A DNA stretch of 64,000 bases from Pelagibacteraceae bacterium AG-313-A04. Lineage in GTDB: Bacteria > Pseudomonadota > Alphaproteobacteria > Pelagibacterales > Pelagibacteraceae. This document shows positions 1 to 9,843 of this stretch, piece after piece (position 1 is the first letter of the stretch; each line of letters opens with the position of its first letter). Below the pieces are notes generated by a model that did no database searches, was not told the DNA's origin, and was given only the letters and a program-made list of their open reading frames with translations. The stretch spans positions 56,818 through 120,817 of the forward strand of contig QBVU01000003.1 in the NCBI GenBank assembly GCA_003284275.1, in the 5' to 3' direction. The translations under genes and the position numbers were made by a program.

Positions 1-77
1 CCATCTAATTCTGCTTGTTTTTTTATTTTTGATTTTGCAATTTTAAGGCGAGTTTTAAAATCTTCGGGAATGGTCAT
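1..77 (-). CDS. 5' end of a CDS running off the window (MTIPEDFKTRLKIAKSKIKKQAELDG...), possibly an AtpZ/AtpI-like small protein
   Basis: Reverse complement opens with ATG and is open to the window edge; only about 25 aa visible, so identity is a guess. Confidence 0.3.
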   Translation of the reverse strand, partial: MTIPEDFKTRLKIAKSKIKKQAELD

Positions 78-88
78 TTTTTTTTAAT

Positions 89-2533
89 CTATGCAACTAA
101 TTCTTCAGCTTTTTGTAAATCAACAGAGACTAGCTGACTAACACCCTGTTCTGCCATTGTTACACCGTACAGTCTATGCATTCTGGACATTGTTAGAGCA
201 TGGTGAGTAATTATAATAAACTTTGTTTTTGTTATTTTAGTAAGTTCATCAAGTAAGGCACAAAATCTTGTGACATTAGCATCATCTAAAGGGGCATCTA
301 CTTCATCTAAAACACAAATTGGCGAAGGGTTCACCAAAAATACAGCAAAAATTAATGATAAAGCCGTTAAAGCTTGTTCTCCACCAGATAAAAGTGTGAT
401 TGATTGCAATCTTTTGCCTGGAGGAGATACAAACATTTCCAAACCAGCTTCTAAAGGATCATCTGAGTCTACCAGTTCGATCTTTGCATTCCCTCCGTCA
501 AATAATTTTGTGTATACTTCATTAAATTTTCTATTAACTTTTGTAAAAGCTTCGAGAAGCCTTTCCCTTCCTTTTTGATTTAATTCTTCGATACTTGTTT
601 TTAATTTAACGATTGCTGAAAACAAGTCAGCTCTATCATCTTCCATCTTTTGAATTTCAGTTTCATATTTTTTTGTTTCCTCATCAGCTCTTAAATTAAC
701 TGAACCAAGGGACTCTCTTTGTTTTTTAATTTTTTCAGTTTTTTTAGTTTGATCTTCTAAAGACGGGAGACTCTCAGGTGAAACGTTGTTTAAATCGGAT
801 TGAGGTAATATCGATCCTTCATTTTCAATGTTTAATTCACTTTTTATCGAGTATAATAGATCTTTCTTTCTATTTTCTATTCCTTCTATTGTTGCTTCAT
901 TTCTTGCTTTATTTTCTTTCAAATCAGAGAGCTTAGATTGAATTTCCTTTATATTTTGGTTTATAGAATTGTATTTTTTCTCAGCTTCAATTAACTCATT
1001 TTCTATTTCTTCGTTTCTTTTTTTAGTATTTTCCAAATTTTGAAGATTTTGTCCTTTTGAAGTTGCAATCCTTTCTGGATTTTTTTGATTTTCATTTATT
1101 TCTACTAGTAATTTTTCTTTTCTATTTGTAAGCTCAGATATCATTTTTTCAGAATTAGACTTGAGACTTCCCCAATTTTCTAACTCTACATCTATATTCT
1201 TAATTCTTTCTTTTCTTTTAATCGAATCACTTTGAATAGATTTATTTTTACCAAATTTTTCTGCATAATCTTCTTGTGAAGAAGTAATAGTTTTAACTAG
1301 TTTTCTCAAATCTTGAAATTTTGCCTTTGATAATTTTTTTTCTTCATCAATATCCTTTTCAATTTGGTCCAATATATTATCAAGTTTATTTTGAAGGTTA
1401 TCTAGTTGACTTTTCGACTCCCTTAGTTCCTTTGATGAATTAGCTTCAACTTGTAAAAGACTGCTCTCCGTGTTTAAAAGCTCCCCTTTCTCTTTTGAAA
1501 TTCTTTTTTCATTTAAATCTGCATCTAAAGAAATACTTTTTTCTCTTTCAAAATCTGAATCGATTGTTTTTACAGATTTTTCTAATTTTTCTTGTAGTGA
1601 TTTTACTCTAGACTCCTCTTCCTCCAGGCTAGTTATGTCTAAATTTAATTTTTGTAAACTAGCTGCACTCTCCATCTTTTTATCTCTCAAGGGTGCGAGT
1701 TTTTTGTTTTCTTCATCTAATAATGAATTATTGTGATTAAAATCAATATTAATTGCACTTATGTCATCTTCTAATTCACCTAATTTTTCTTGAATTTGCT
1801 TTTTCTCTTTTTCAATTTCTCTTAATTTTAAATAATATAGACCTGCTTCAGCTCTTTTGATTTCTTTCGATATTTCTTTGTATCTTGTTGCTTCCTCAGC
1901 TTGTTTTTTTAAACTGTCTAATTGTTTTTGTTGTTGCTTTTTAAGTTCATCCGCTCTCTTTAAGTTGTTTTCAGCAGCATTTAATCTTGTCTCAGCTTCT
2001 TGTCTTCTTGCATGTATTCCAGAAATCCCCGCTGCTTCTTCCAAAATTGATTTTCTTTCAATTGGTTTAGCTGTAACAATCTGACCAATTTTTCCTTGAC
2101 TTATTAAAGAAGGTGAGTGCGCACCAGTTGATAAATCTGCAAAAAGTGTTTGAACATCTCGTGCTCTTACTTCTTTTGCATTTATGTAATATTTCGAACC
2201 CTTATCTTTTTCTATCTTCCTTCTTACAGTCACCTCATCAAATTCTTTAAACTGTGCAGGACCTTCTTTATTTTTATTATCCAATAGTAAAGATACCTCA
2301 GAAATATTTTTCGAAGGTCTATTAGAAGTTCCAGAAAAAATTACATCCTCCATTCCAGAACCCCTCATACTTTTTGCTGAATTTTCACCCATACACCATC
2401 TTAAAGACTCAACGATGTTTGATTTTCCACATCCATTAGGGCCGACTATTCCGGTTAAACCATCCTCAAGTAAAAAAGTAGTTTTATCTGAGAATGATTT
2501 AAATCCAGTAATGTCTAACTTCTTAAATTTCAT
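89..2533 (-). CDS. smc: Chromosome segregation ATPase SMC, short form (814 aa)
   Basis: Walker A GPNGCGKSN, signature LSGGEQALTALSLIF, Walker B ICVLDEVDAPLDDANV, long coiled coil between heads. Confidence 0.93.
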   Translation of the reverse strand: MKFKKLDITGFKSFSDKTTFLLEDGLTGIVGPNGCGKSNIVESLRWCMGENSAKSMRGSGMEDVIFSGTSNRPSKNISEVSLLLDNKNKEGPAQFKEFDEVTVRRKIEKDKGSKYYINAKEVRARDVQTLFADLSTGAHSPSLISQGKIGQIVTAKPIERKSILEEAAGISGIHARRQEAETRLNAAENNLKRADELKKQQQKQLDSLKKQAEEATRYKEISKEIKRAEAGLYYLKLREIEKEKKQIQEKLGELEDDISAINIDFNHNNSLLDEENKKLAPLRDKKMESAASLQKLNLDITSLEEEESRVKSLQEKLEKSVKTIDSDFEREKSISLDADLNEKRISKEKGELLNTESSLLQVEANSSKELRESKSQLDNLQNKLDNILDQIEKDIDEEKKLSKAKFQDLRKLVKTITSSQEDYAEKFGKNKSIQSDSIKRKERIKNIDVELENWGSLKSNSEKMISELTNRKEKLLVEINENQKNPERIATSKGQNLQNLENTKKRNEEIENELIEAEKKYNSINQNIKEIQSKLSDLKENKARNEATIEGIENRKKDLLYSIKSELNIENEGSILPQSDLNNVSPESLPSLEDQTKKTEKIKKQRESLGSVNLRADEETKKYETEIQKMEDDRADLFSAIVKLKTSIEELNQKGRERLLEAFTKVNRKFNEVYTKLFDGGNAKIELVDSDDPLEAGLEMFVSPPGKRLQSITLLSGGEQALTALSLIFAVFLVNPSPICVLDEVDAPLDDANVTRFCALLDELTKITKTKFIIITHHALTMSRMHRLYGVTMAEQGVSQLVSVDLQKAEELVA

Positions 2534-3127
2534 TTATAAATTTTTTTCAATAATTTTTTTAAATTTTTCGTATTCTATTTTGCCAGTGTATTCTTTTTCA
2601 TTCACCACAATTGTAGGTGTGGACTTGATTTTATATTTTTTTTGAGCCTCTATTCTTTGATTAAGTATATTATCTTGAGCATCACTACTTTTTAAACAAC
2701 TATTCATATTATTTTCGGATAAATTTAAGTCAGAACCAATTTTTTTGATCAAGTCATTAATTTTATTGATATCTGAGCCAACAGCCCAAACTTTTTGCTG
2801 GTTATACATTTCATCAAGTAGTTCAAATTTTTTTTCATTACTTGATGCGCATCTTACAATTACTTCAGCATTTAGTGCAGCGAGGTCTAAAGGGAAAGCA
2901 TGATGTTCAAATTTTACTAAACCTTGATCAATATAGTCTTTTTTTAGTTTATCAAAAACTGTGATGTGGAAGTTAGCACAATGAGGACATGTTAAAGAAG
3001 AAAAAACTTTTACTGTTACTTTTGCATCAGCATTGCCTAAGCTTAAAATTTTGCCTTTAGCTTCTACAGTCATGGTAATCAAAAATATAAAAACTGATGT
3101 ATAAAAAATTTTAATTATTTCTTTCAT
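2534..3127 (-). CDS. DsbA-like periplasmic thiol:disulfide oxidoreductase
   Basis: Signal peptide, CPHC motif (SSLTCPHCANFH), thioredoxin-like cis-Pro region (STPTIVVN). Confidence 0.85.
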   Translation of the reverse strand: MKEIIKIFYTSVFIFLITMTVEAKGKILSLGNADAKVTVKVFSSLTCPHCANFHITVFDKLKKDYIDQGLVKFEHHAFPLDLAALNAEVIVRCASSNEKKFELLDEMYNQQKVWAVGSDINKINDLIKKIGSDLNLSENNMNSCLKSSDAQDNILNQRIEAQKKYKIKSTPTIVVNEKEYTGKIEYEKFKKIIEKNL

Positions 3128-3593
3128 TAAATGCCTTTAAAAAATTATTTAGTGAACTTTTTAACGTATCATCATTAACTTTACTCATTTTATCTTCAAT
3201 TTTTGAAAAATTTTTTATTTTCGGAAAACTCTTTTTTGGTTTGACTGTATTTTGCGCAATTTTTAGTACTACATTGCTTATACATTTATATCCAAAAAAA
3301 CTATTTATTTTATCCATGATTTCATTTTTTTCGTACTCAACTTCCAGTTCTTTGCCGTGTATAACATTCAAAACTAAAGTTCCTTCTCTCATTTCTTTTT
3401 TCATTTTCACTGTAACTGGATAACAAGCATCAGCAATTTTTTTACTTACCATTTTTGTCCAATTATCCACTATGTTCGAATAATTGTATCCACCTTTTCT
3501 AAGATGTTTTTTTAAAGTCTTAGGTATAGAGCTCGAAAAAGGCCTAAGCCCTTGAATGTAGGTTTGTGATTTATTATTATTTTTACTATGCAT
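3111..3593 (-). CDS. DUF721/DciA-like protein
   Basis: N-terminal 'W..MV..KIA..CYPV' pattern of DUF721; neighbour of mutY, dsbA and smc as in other alphaproteobacteria. Confidence 0.7.
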   Translation of the reverse strand: MHSKNNNKSQTYIQGLRPFSSSIPKTLKKHLRKGGYNYSNIVDNWTKMVSKKIADACYPVTVKMKKEMREGTLVLNVIHGKELEVEYEKNEIMDKINSFFGYKCISNVVLKIAQNTVKPKKSFPKIKNFSKIEDKMSKVNDDTLKSSLNNFLKAFNERNN

Positions 3594-4586
3594 TTAGATA
3601 CAACTTTATCAAAAAAAATTCTAGCATGGTACGATAATAGCAAACGTGATCTACCATGGCGTGTGAGCAAAAAGTCGCCAAAAAAGCTTTATTACAGGTT
3701 ATTGAGTGAATTTATGCTGCAGCAAACACAGGTAAAAACCGTATTACCTTACTTTAAAAAATTTACTAAAAAATTTCCAACGCTGGAGTCACTCTCAAGA
3801 AGTAACGAAAAACAAATTTTAAAAATGTGGGAAGGACTAGGTTATTACAGGCGAGCTAGAAATCTTTATGCATGTTCAAAGCAGCTAATAACTCTTTATA
3901 AAGGAAAATTGCCAAAAACCTTAGATGAAATAAAAAAACTTCCAGGTATTGGTGATTATACTGGGAGTGCTTTGCTAGGTTTAGTGTACGATCAGCCTAG
4001 AATAGCTGTAGATGGAAATGTAAAAAGACTATTCGCAAGAAATTTAAATAAAAAAGAAGCTAAAATTGATTTTAACAAATTAGTTAATTCTAACTCAAAG
4101 ATGCTTTTCAGTAATAAAAGAAATGCGGATTTTGTTGAAGCACTTATGGAATTCGGGGCATTAATTTGTAAGCCAAAAGACCCAAAATGTTTTGTTTGCT
4201 GTTTGAACAAAACTTGTAAGTATTCTAAATCTTCTAAAAAAATTAAAGCTACATCTAAAAAAATGATTAAAAATAAAAACTATGATATTTTTTGTTTTTT
4301 AAATAATAAGAGACAAATTGCTTTAACTAAAAAAAACAATATTGGATTTTTAAAAAATTTTAATTTACCTATGATTAAAGAATCAAAAGAAAATAATACT
4401 AGAAGCTGGAAGTTGTTAAACAATTATAACAATTCCATATCTAATTTAAAATTAAATATAAATTTATATTACAAGTTCTCTAATAAGATTCCATCAGAAT
4501 ATATTTGGTATTCTTTAGACGATAAGAAAGAATTTATACCCACTTTCACAAAAAAAATATTTAGACAAATTTCAAATTTATTTTAA
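3588..4586 (+). CDS. mutY: A/G-specific adenine DNA glycosylase
   Basis: HhH-GPD core (LPGIGDYTGSALLG), C-X6-C-X2-C-X5-C Fe-S loop (CKPKDPKCFVCCLNKTC). Confidence 0.93.
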   Translation: MHLDTTLSKKILAWYDNSKRDLPWRVSKKSPKKLYYRLLSEFMLQQTQVKTVLPYFKKFTKKFPTLESLSRSNEKQILKMWEGLGYYRRARNLYACSKQLITLYKGKLPKTLDEIKKLPGIGDYTGSALLGLVYDQPRIAVDGNVKRLFARNLNKKEAKIDFNKLVNSNSKMLFSNKRNADFVEALMEFGALICKPKDPKCFVCCLNKTCKYSKSSKKIKATSKKMIKNKNYDIFCFLNNKRQIALTKKNNIGFLKNFNLPMIKESKENNTRSWKLLNNYNNSISNLKLNINLYYKFSNKIPSEYIWYSLDDKKEFIPTFTKKIFRQISNLF

Positions 4587-5719
4587 TGAAAAAAAAAATA
4601 GCAATCATTGGTGCTGGCATTGCAGGATTAACTCTTGCAAATTTATTAAAAAAACATACCGATCATGAATTCATGGTTTACGAAAGAGAAGAAAGTTTGT
4701 CTTTAGAGGAAGGTTACGGTATTCAATTGGCGACTAATAGTATTAAAATTTTGAATCAAATTAATTTCGATAAAATAAATAATGAAAAAATATTTCACCC
4801 AAAAACAATAGACTTTTATAATATTCAAAATAAAAAAATATGTGATTTAAACTTATCTAAGTTTAATAGCCCTGAAGCAAAATACACAACACTTCAAAGG
4901 TCTACTTTAATCGAATTTTTGAAAGAAGATATTTACACTCAGCATTTAAGATTTGGAAAAAAAATGAAAGAAGTCTCTGAACTTAAGAACAAAGTTTTTA
5001 TCAAATTTGATGACAACACAAATGATCTAGTAGATTTTGTTATTGCTGCTGATGGAATATTCTCAAACACTAGATCATTCTTTGAAATGAAAAAAAATGA
5101 GCCAAGATTTAAAAAAGCTATTGCAGCGAGAGTAATTCTAAAATCAAAATCAGAATTCGATATAAATGAGGATAATATAAGTTTAATGCTTGGAAGTAAC
5201 AGTCATATTGTTCTTTATCCAGTAAATAAAAAAAAAGAACTTAATATGGTTTGTATAATTCGATGTAAAAAATATGAACCTGACAATGTTAAACAGTTAG
5301 TTCAAGAAATAATTTTAAAACAAAATCCAAAATTTAAAAATATATTTGAAAATCAAATAAAAACATGGCCCTTATATTTTACACCAAAAATTATTCCATC
5401 CTCTAATAAAAAGGTATTTTATATTGGAGATGCTTTTAATGGGTTTTTGCCAACCCTTGCACAAGGTGCTGGACAGTCTATAGAAAGTGCTTTTGAAATA
5501 TTTAGTTTACTGGCAAAAGACAAGCTTGATAAAGAAAATAATTATTTTGAAATTAGATCAAAAAGGGCAAAAATTATTAGAGGTAGATCAAATTTTAATT
5601 TCTTTGCATTTCACTTTTCAAGTAAAATTATGCAAAATATAAGAAATCTATTTTTGAAGTTTTTGGTAAAACAAAAATTTTTTGTTAAAACATACTTAGG
5701 TAAAGTTTATAAGAATTAA
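4586..5719 (+). CDS. FAD-dependent monooxygenase (UbiH/salicylate hydroxylase-like)
   Basis: N-terminal GxGxxG (IIGAGIAGLTLANLL), GD motif (YIGDAFNGFLPTLAQGAGQSIESA). Confidence 0.82.
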   Translation: MKKKIAIIGAGIAGLTLANLLKKHTDHEFMVYEREESLSLEEGYGIQLATNSIKILNQINFDKINNEKIFHPKTIDFYNIQNKKICDLNLSKFNSPEAKYTTLQRSTLIEFLKEDIYTQHLRFGKKMKEVSELKNKVFIKFDDNTNDLVDFVIAADGIFSNTRSFFEMKKNEPRFKKAIAARVILKSKSEFDINEDNISLMLGSNSHIVLYPVNKKKELNMVCIIRCKKYEPDNVKQLVQEIILKQNPKFKNIFENQIKTWPLYFTPKIIPSSNKKVFYIGDAFNGFLPTLAQGAGQSIESAFEIFSLLAKDKLDKENNYFEIRSKRAKIIRGRSNFNFFAFHFSSKIMQNIRNLFLKFLVKQKFFVKTYLGKVYKN

Positions 5720-6789
5720 ACTTTTGTCTCAGTAATGAATTTTTGTCTTAAACTATCAATTACAACAGTAGATCCATTAATATTACAATGCCAATAAGTC
5801 CATCCATTATAGCTTTCAGCACCCATTATTCTTGCTGCCACTTTATGAATAGAACCTTCTGACTCTTTATATTTGATACTACCATCAGCCATAATTTTAG
5901 CATTAATCTTCTTTTTCGGATCAAATAGGGTAGTACCCGGCTTTAATATTCCTAGTTCAACAAGAGAACCAAAAGGTATTCTTGGTTTAGATTTATTATT
6001 TTCAATTGTATCTAAATAGTTATCTTCTATGGCTTTTGTTTTATTTATTCGTTCAATAGCTGCTTTAAAATATTTTTTGTCTCTTTCGATACCAAAGTAC
6101 TTTCTACCTAATTTTTTAGCAACTACCGCAGTTGTCCCAGTGCCTAAAAAAGGATCAAAGATGGTATCACCTTTGTTTGTAGTAGCTAAAATAATTCTAT
6201 GTAAAAGAGCCTCTGGTTTTTGTGTAGAATGAATTTTTTTTCCATTTCTCTTTAGTCTTTCTTTTCCGTTACAAATTGGCAATGTCCAGTCAGATCTCAT
6301 CTGCAAGTCATCATTTAAGCATTTTAATGATTGATAATTAAAAGTGTATTTTGATTTCTTATTTTTAGAAGCCCAGATAAGAGTTTCATGTGCATTAGTA
6401 AATCGTGTACCTCTAAAATTTGGCATAGGGTTGTTCTTTCTCCAGATAACATCGTTAAGTAGCCAGAAGTTCAAATTTTGTAGGTGGTAACCTAATCTAA
6501 AAATATTATGATATGATCCTATTACCCAAATACTTCCATTATCTTTTAGAATTCTTTTACATTCATTAAGCCAACCTATGCAAAACTCATCGTAATGTTT
6601 GAAACTATTAAATTGATCCCACTTATCATTTACACCATTCACTTTGCTTGCATCAGGTCGAGTTAGTTTTTCACCAATCTGCATGTTGTAAGGTGGATCA
6701 GCAAAAACTAAATCAAAAGACTTATCCGGAATTTTTTTAATTTCCTTTAAACAATCTCCATTAATGATTTGATTTGAGAATTTTAACAT
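5716..6789 (-). CDS. ccrM: Adenine-specific DNA methyltransferase, CcrM type (GANTC)
   Basis: DPPYNMQ motif, FDPFLGTGTT motif, C-terminal FGSLVELGILKPGTTLF... domain typical of CcrM; adjacent to rnhB. Confidence 0.93.
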   Translation of the reverse strand: MLKFSNQIINGDCLKEIKKIPDKSFDLVFADPPYNMQIGEKLTRPDASKVNGVNDKWDQFNSFKHYDEFCIGWLNECKRILKDNGSIWVIGSYHNIFRLGYHLQNLNFWLLNDVIWRKNNPMPNFRGTRFTNAHETLIWASKNKKSKYTFNYQSLKCLNDDLQMRSDWTLPICNGKERLKRNGKKIHSTQKPEALLHRIILATTNKGDTIFDPFLGTGTTAVVAKKLGRKYFGIERDKKYFKAAIERINKTKAIEDNYLDTIENNKSKPRIPFGSLVELGILKPGTTLFDPKKKINAKIMADGSIKYKESEGSIHKVAARIMGAESYNGWTYWHCNINGSTVVIDSLRQKFITETKV

Positions 6790-6867
6790 TCTCTGGATTC
6801 AACTCTAAATTGAATCTAGGGTCAAACCCTTTTGATAAAAAAATGAATGCTCTTGTGTTAGAGATTC

Positions 6868-7440
6868 TTAGTTCGACAATATCTTGTGTATTGGCTTGAA
6901 ACCTTTTCTATGATGTGAGGTTACACCATATTTCTTTAATCCATCTAAGTGAGCTTTAGTCCCATAACCAAAATTACTTTCCCAGGCATAATTTGAGAAC
7001 TTTTCAGAGAGTTTAATCATTAATTTATCTCTATATACTTTTGCAATGATTGAAGCTGCACTAATTACTTTAACTTTTTCGTCCCCGTTAATTATCGTTT
7101 TAAAATTTTTTAAACCACTTGGTGCAAAGTTACCATCTATTAAGGTTAAACCTGGTTTTACAGTCAATTGTTCTAAAGCCCTTTTCATCGATAACAATGA
7201 AGCTTGTAAAATATTTAAATCTAGAATTTCATCTACGGATGCTAGTCCAATAGCATAATAAGAATAAGATTTTATATGCTCTGAAATTTCTATTCTCTTT
7301 TTAAAAGAAATTTTCTTAGAGTCTTTTAAAAGATCTAGGTTTATTCCTTCTTTGAGTATTACAGCAGCAGAAACCACTGGCCCAGCAAGACATCCTCTGC
7401 CAACCTCATCAACTCCTGCAGTGATTAATTTATTTTTCAA
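6868..7440 (-). CDS. rnhB: Ribonuclease HII
   Basis: AGVDEVGRGCLAGPVVSAAVIL, DSKKIS, HRKGFKPIH. Confidence 0.95.
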   Translation of the reverse strand: MKNKLITAGVDEVGRGCLAGPVVSAAVILKEGINLDLLKDSKKISFKKRIEISEHIKSYSYYAIGLASVDEILDLNILQASLLSMKRALEQLTVKPGLTLIDGNFAPSGLKNFKTIINGDEKVKVISAASIIAKVYRDKLMIKLSEKFSNYAWESNFGYGTKAHLDGLKKYGVTSHHRKGFKPIHKILSN

Positions 7441-7448
7441 TTTATCTG

Positions 7449-8138
7449 TTAGATTTTTTTGTCTCTTATCATTTTTAAGTCAATCCAAGTCATCTTCTTT
7501 TGTGCTGGTTGTCTCATTAAAAAAGCTGGGTGAAATGTAATAATTACTGAAGTTTTGCAATTCCCAAATCTTTTTTCAATCCACTTACCTCTCATTTTAG
7601 ATATTACAACTTCATTTCCAATTAATGCGTTCATAGCTGTACTTCCAAGTAAGACTAATATTTTTGGACTTATAATTTCAATATGTTTCGTTATAAATGG
7701 AAGATATCTTTTAATTTCTTCATCGGTTGGTCTTCTGTTATCTGGCGGTCGGTAATTAATGATATTAGATATATAAACTTTTTTTCTATCTAAATCGATT
7801 GCAGTGAGCATTTTATCTAATAATGCTCCAGCTCTACCAACAAAAGGCAAACCCTCTTCATCCTCATTAGCGCCAGGCGCTTCCCCAATTAGCATGATTT
7901 TGGAGTTAGGGTTCCCGTCACTAAAAACGATATTTTTAGCATGTTTTTTTAGATCACAATTATTTAAACTTAAGATTGATTTTTTTAACTTATCTAAATT
8001 TTCAGCTTTAGTTCCCGATATCTTATAATTATCTTTTTTATACCTATTGATTGCTTTATTATTGTAAATTAAATTATAGTTAATAAATTTGTAAAATTTA
8101 ATTAATTTAATTGAATTAATAATATTTTTTTTATTCAT
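7449..8138 (-). CDS. Family-4-like uracil-DNA glycosylase with most Fe-S cysteines replaced; start trimmed to MNKKNIIN
   Basis: GEAPGANEDEEGLPFVGRAGALLDKML, VYISNIINYRPPDNRRP, HPAFLMRQP. Confidence 0.85.
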   Translation of the reverse strand: MNKKNIINSIKLIKFYKFINYNLIYNNKAINRYKKDNYKISGTKAENLDKLKKSILSLNNCDLKKHAKNIVFSDGNPNSKIMLIGEAPGANEDEEGLPFVGRAGALLDKMLTAIDLDRKKVYISNIINYRPPDNRRPTDEEIKRYLPFITKHIEIISPKILVLLGSTAMNALIGNEVVISKMRGKWIEKRFGNCKTSVIITFHPAFLMRQPAQKKMTWIDLKMIRDKKI

Positions 8139-8145
8139 TATATAT

Positions 8146-9840
8146 ATGTTTTTATCAAAAATTAAATTATTGAAGAGTATAAAACTAGTTTTTTTTGTCA
8201 TTATTATTTTATACACATCCCAAGTAAAATCGTTGGATAAGTTTAATAACGCAAGTAATATTTCAGACTATTTTACTGGGGTGCTATCACTTTATGAGAA
8301 TGAATACGATGAATCATTCAAATTTTTAAGAAAACTTAATGGGTTAGAGTCGAGTCATCCTGATTACTCTGTAAAATACATTTATTCACTTGTTAATTCA
8401 GGTAATTTGAGAGAAGCATACAATTACTCCAAAAAACTTGAAAAAAAAAATTTAGCTACTTTTGAGAGCTATCTGGTGATAGGAGTATATTACTTAAAGA
8501 TTTCAAAGTTAGATTTTGCTAAAGAATATTTTTTGAAAGCAAAAAAAACAAAAAGGTCAGTTCTGAATAATTATGTTTCAGAATCATTATATAATTGGGC
8601 TAACCTACCAACTAAGAACTTAAGCGATGCCACATCAGAAACAAAAAAATTAGATGAAAGATTTGAAAATTTTAAAAACATTCAAAATGTTTTACTTAAT
8701 TGTTATTTCAATAGTCCAAATACAAAAAATTTATATGTAAAACTAACATCAAACAAAAAAACAGATTTTTCGCGTTATAATTATTTTCACGCAATTTACG
8801 AAAAAAATCTTGGAAATATTAGTGAAGCAATAAATATCGTAAAATCCTCCCTTAAATCCTACCCAAGAAATTTAATACTAAATCAATTAAAGTTAGATTT
8901 GATTGATAATAAAAATATATCTTCATTTAGCTGTAAAAGTGAGTCGCATGTCAGTGCAGAGATACTTTATATAACTGCTAACGCCTTATCATCACAATCG
9001 ATTTTTCCTATATCAAATTTCTATTTAAATTTAGCAAAATCCTTAAATGAGAACTTTCATTCCTATGATACTTTAATGGCAGAAAATTATTATAATACTG
9101 GCAATTCGAAAAAGGCAAATAAAATATACTTATCATTAAGCAAAAAAGGTGAAGCATTTAAGTGGCATGCATCTAAGCAGCTTGCAAAAATTTATATACA
9201 AGATGATGATAAAGAAAGAGCGATCAAGACCCTTGAAAAGGCTTACAATGGTTTAGATCAAAAAGAAATTTATGAAATTTTCGACTATGCTGAATTCTTA
9301 AAAAATAACGAACAATTTAAAGACTCAATTTTTTTTTATACAAAAGTGATAGATGGAGTTGAAAAAAAAGATCCTTTATATGCTGAGTCAAAAGATGGAA
9401 GAGGTGTTGCATATGAGAGAATTGGAGAATGGGAAAAAGCTGAAAAAGATTTATTATCCTCTTTAGAAGCAAATCCTGATCAAGCTTATGTTATAAATTA
9501 TTTAGCTTACACCTGGATTGAAAAAGGATTGAAAATTGAAAAGTCGCTCAACATGTTAGAAAAAGCGAACAAGCTTAGATCAAATGATCCTTACATTACA
9601 GACTCGCTTGGCTGGGCTTTATACAAACTTAAGAGGTATAAGGAGGCTAAAGATTTTTTACAGCTAGCTGTAAGATTATTGCCGGGAGATCCTATTGTTA
9701 ATGATCATTATGGCGATGCTTTATGGAAGAATGGTAAAGAAATTCAGGCAAGATATTATTGGAATTTTGTTTTGAATCTTGAAAAAACCGAGCCAGATCT
9801 TAAAAAAAATATTGAAAAAAAATTATTAAAAGGCCTATAA
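8146..9840 (+). CDS. Secreted/periplasmic TPR-repeat protein
   Basis: N-terminal signal peptide-like segment; multiple TPR-like repeats (e.g. GRGVAYERIGEWEKAEKDLLSSLEANPD). Confidence 0.85.
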   Translation: MFLSKIKLLKSIKLVFFVIIILYTSQVKSLDKFNNASNISDYFTGVLSLYENEYDESFKFLRKLNGLESSHPDYSVKYIYSLVNSGNLREAYNYSKKLEKKNLATFESYLVIGVYYLKISKLDFAKEYFLKAKKTKRSVLNNYVSESLYNWANLPTKNLSDATSETKKLDERFENFKNIQNVLLNCYFNSPNTKNLYVKLTSNKKTDFSRYNYFHAIYEKNLGNISEAINIVKSSLKSYPRNLILNQLKLDLIDNKNISSFSCKSESHVSAEILYITANALSSQSIFPISNFYLNLAKSLNENFHSYDTLMAENYYNTGNSKKANKIYLSLSKKGEAFKWHASKQLAKIYIQDDDKERAIKTLEKAYNGLDQKEIYEIFDYAEFLKNNEQFKDSIFFYTKVIDGVEKKDPLYAESKDGRGVAYERIGEWEKAEKDLLSSLEANPDQAYVINYLAYTWIEKGLKIEKSLNMLEKANKLRSNDPYITDSLGWALYKLKRYKEAKDFLQLAVRLLPGDPIVNDHYGDALWKNGKEIQARYYWNFVLNLEKTEPDLKKNIEKKLLKGL

Positions 9841-9843
9841 TTT

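Noticed and set aside
7449-8138. UdgX-type (DNA-crosslinking) uracil glycosylase
   Set aside because: I do not see the KRRIH-type insertion loop characteristic of UdgX; fits a family-4-like UDG better
8139-8216. Upstream extension of the udg ORF (MYKIIMTKKTSF...)
   Set aside because: Would overlap the start of the divergent TPR gene; MNKKNIIN start leaves both genes intact
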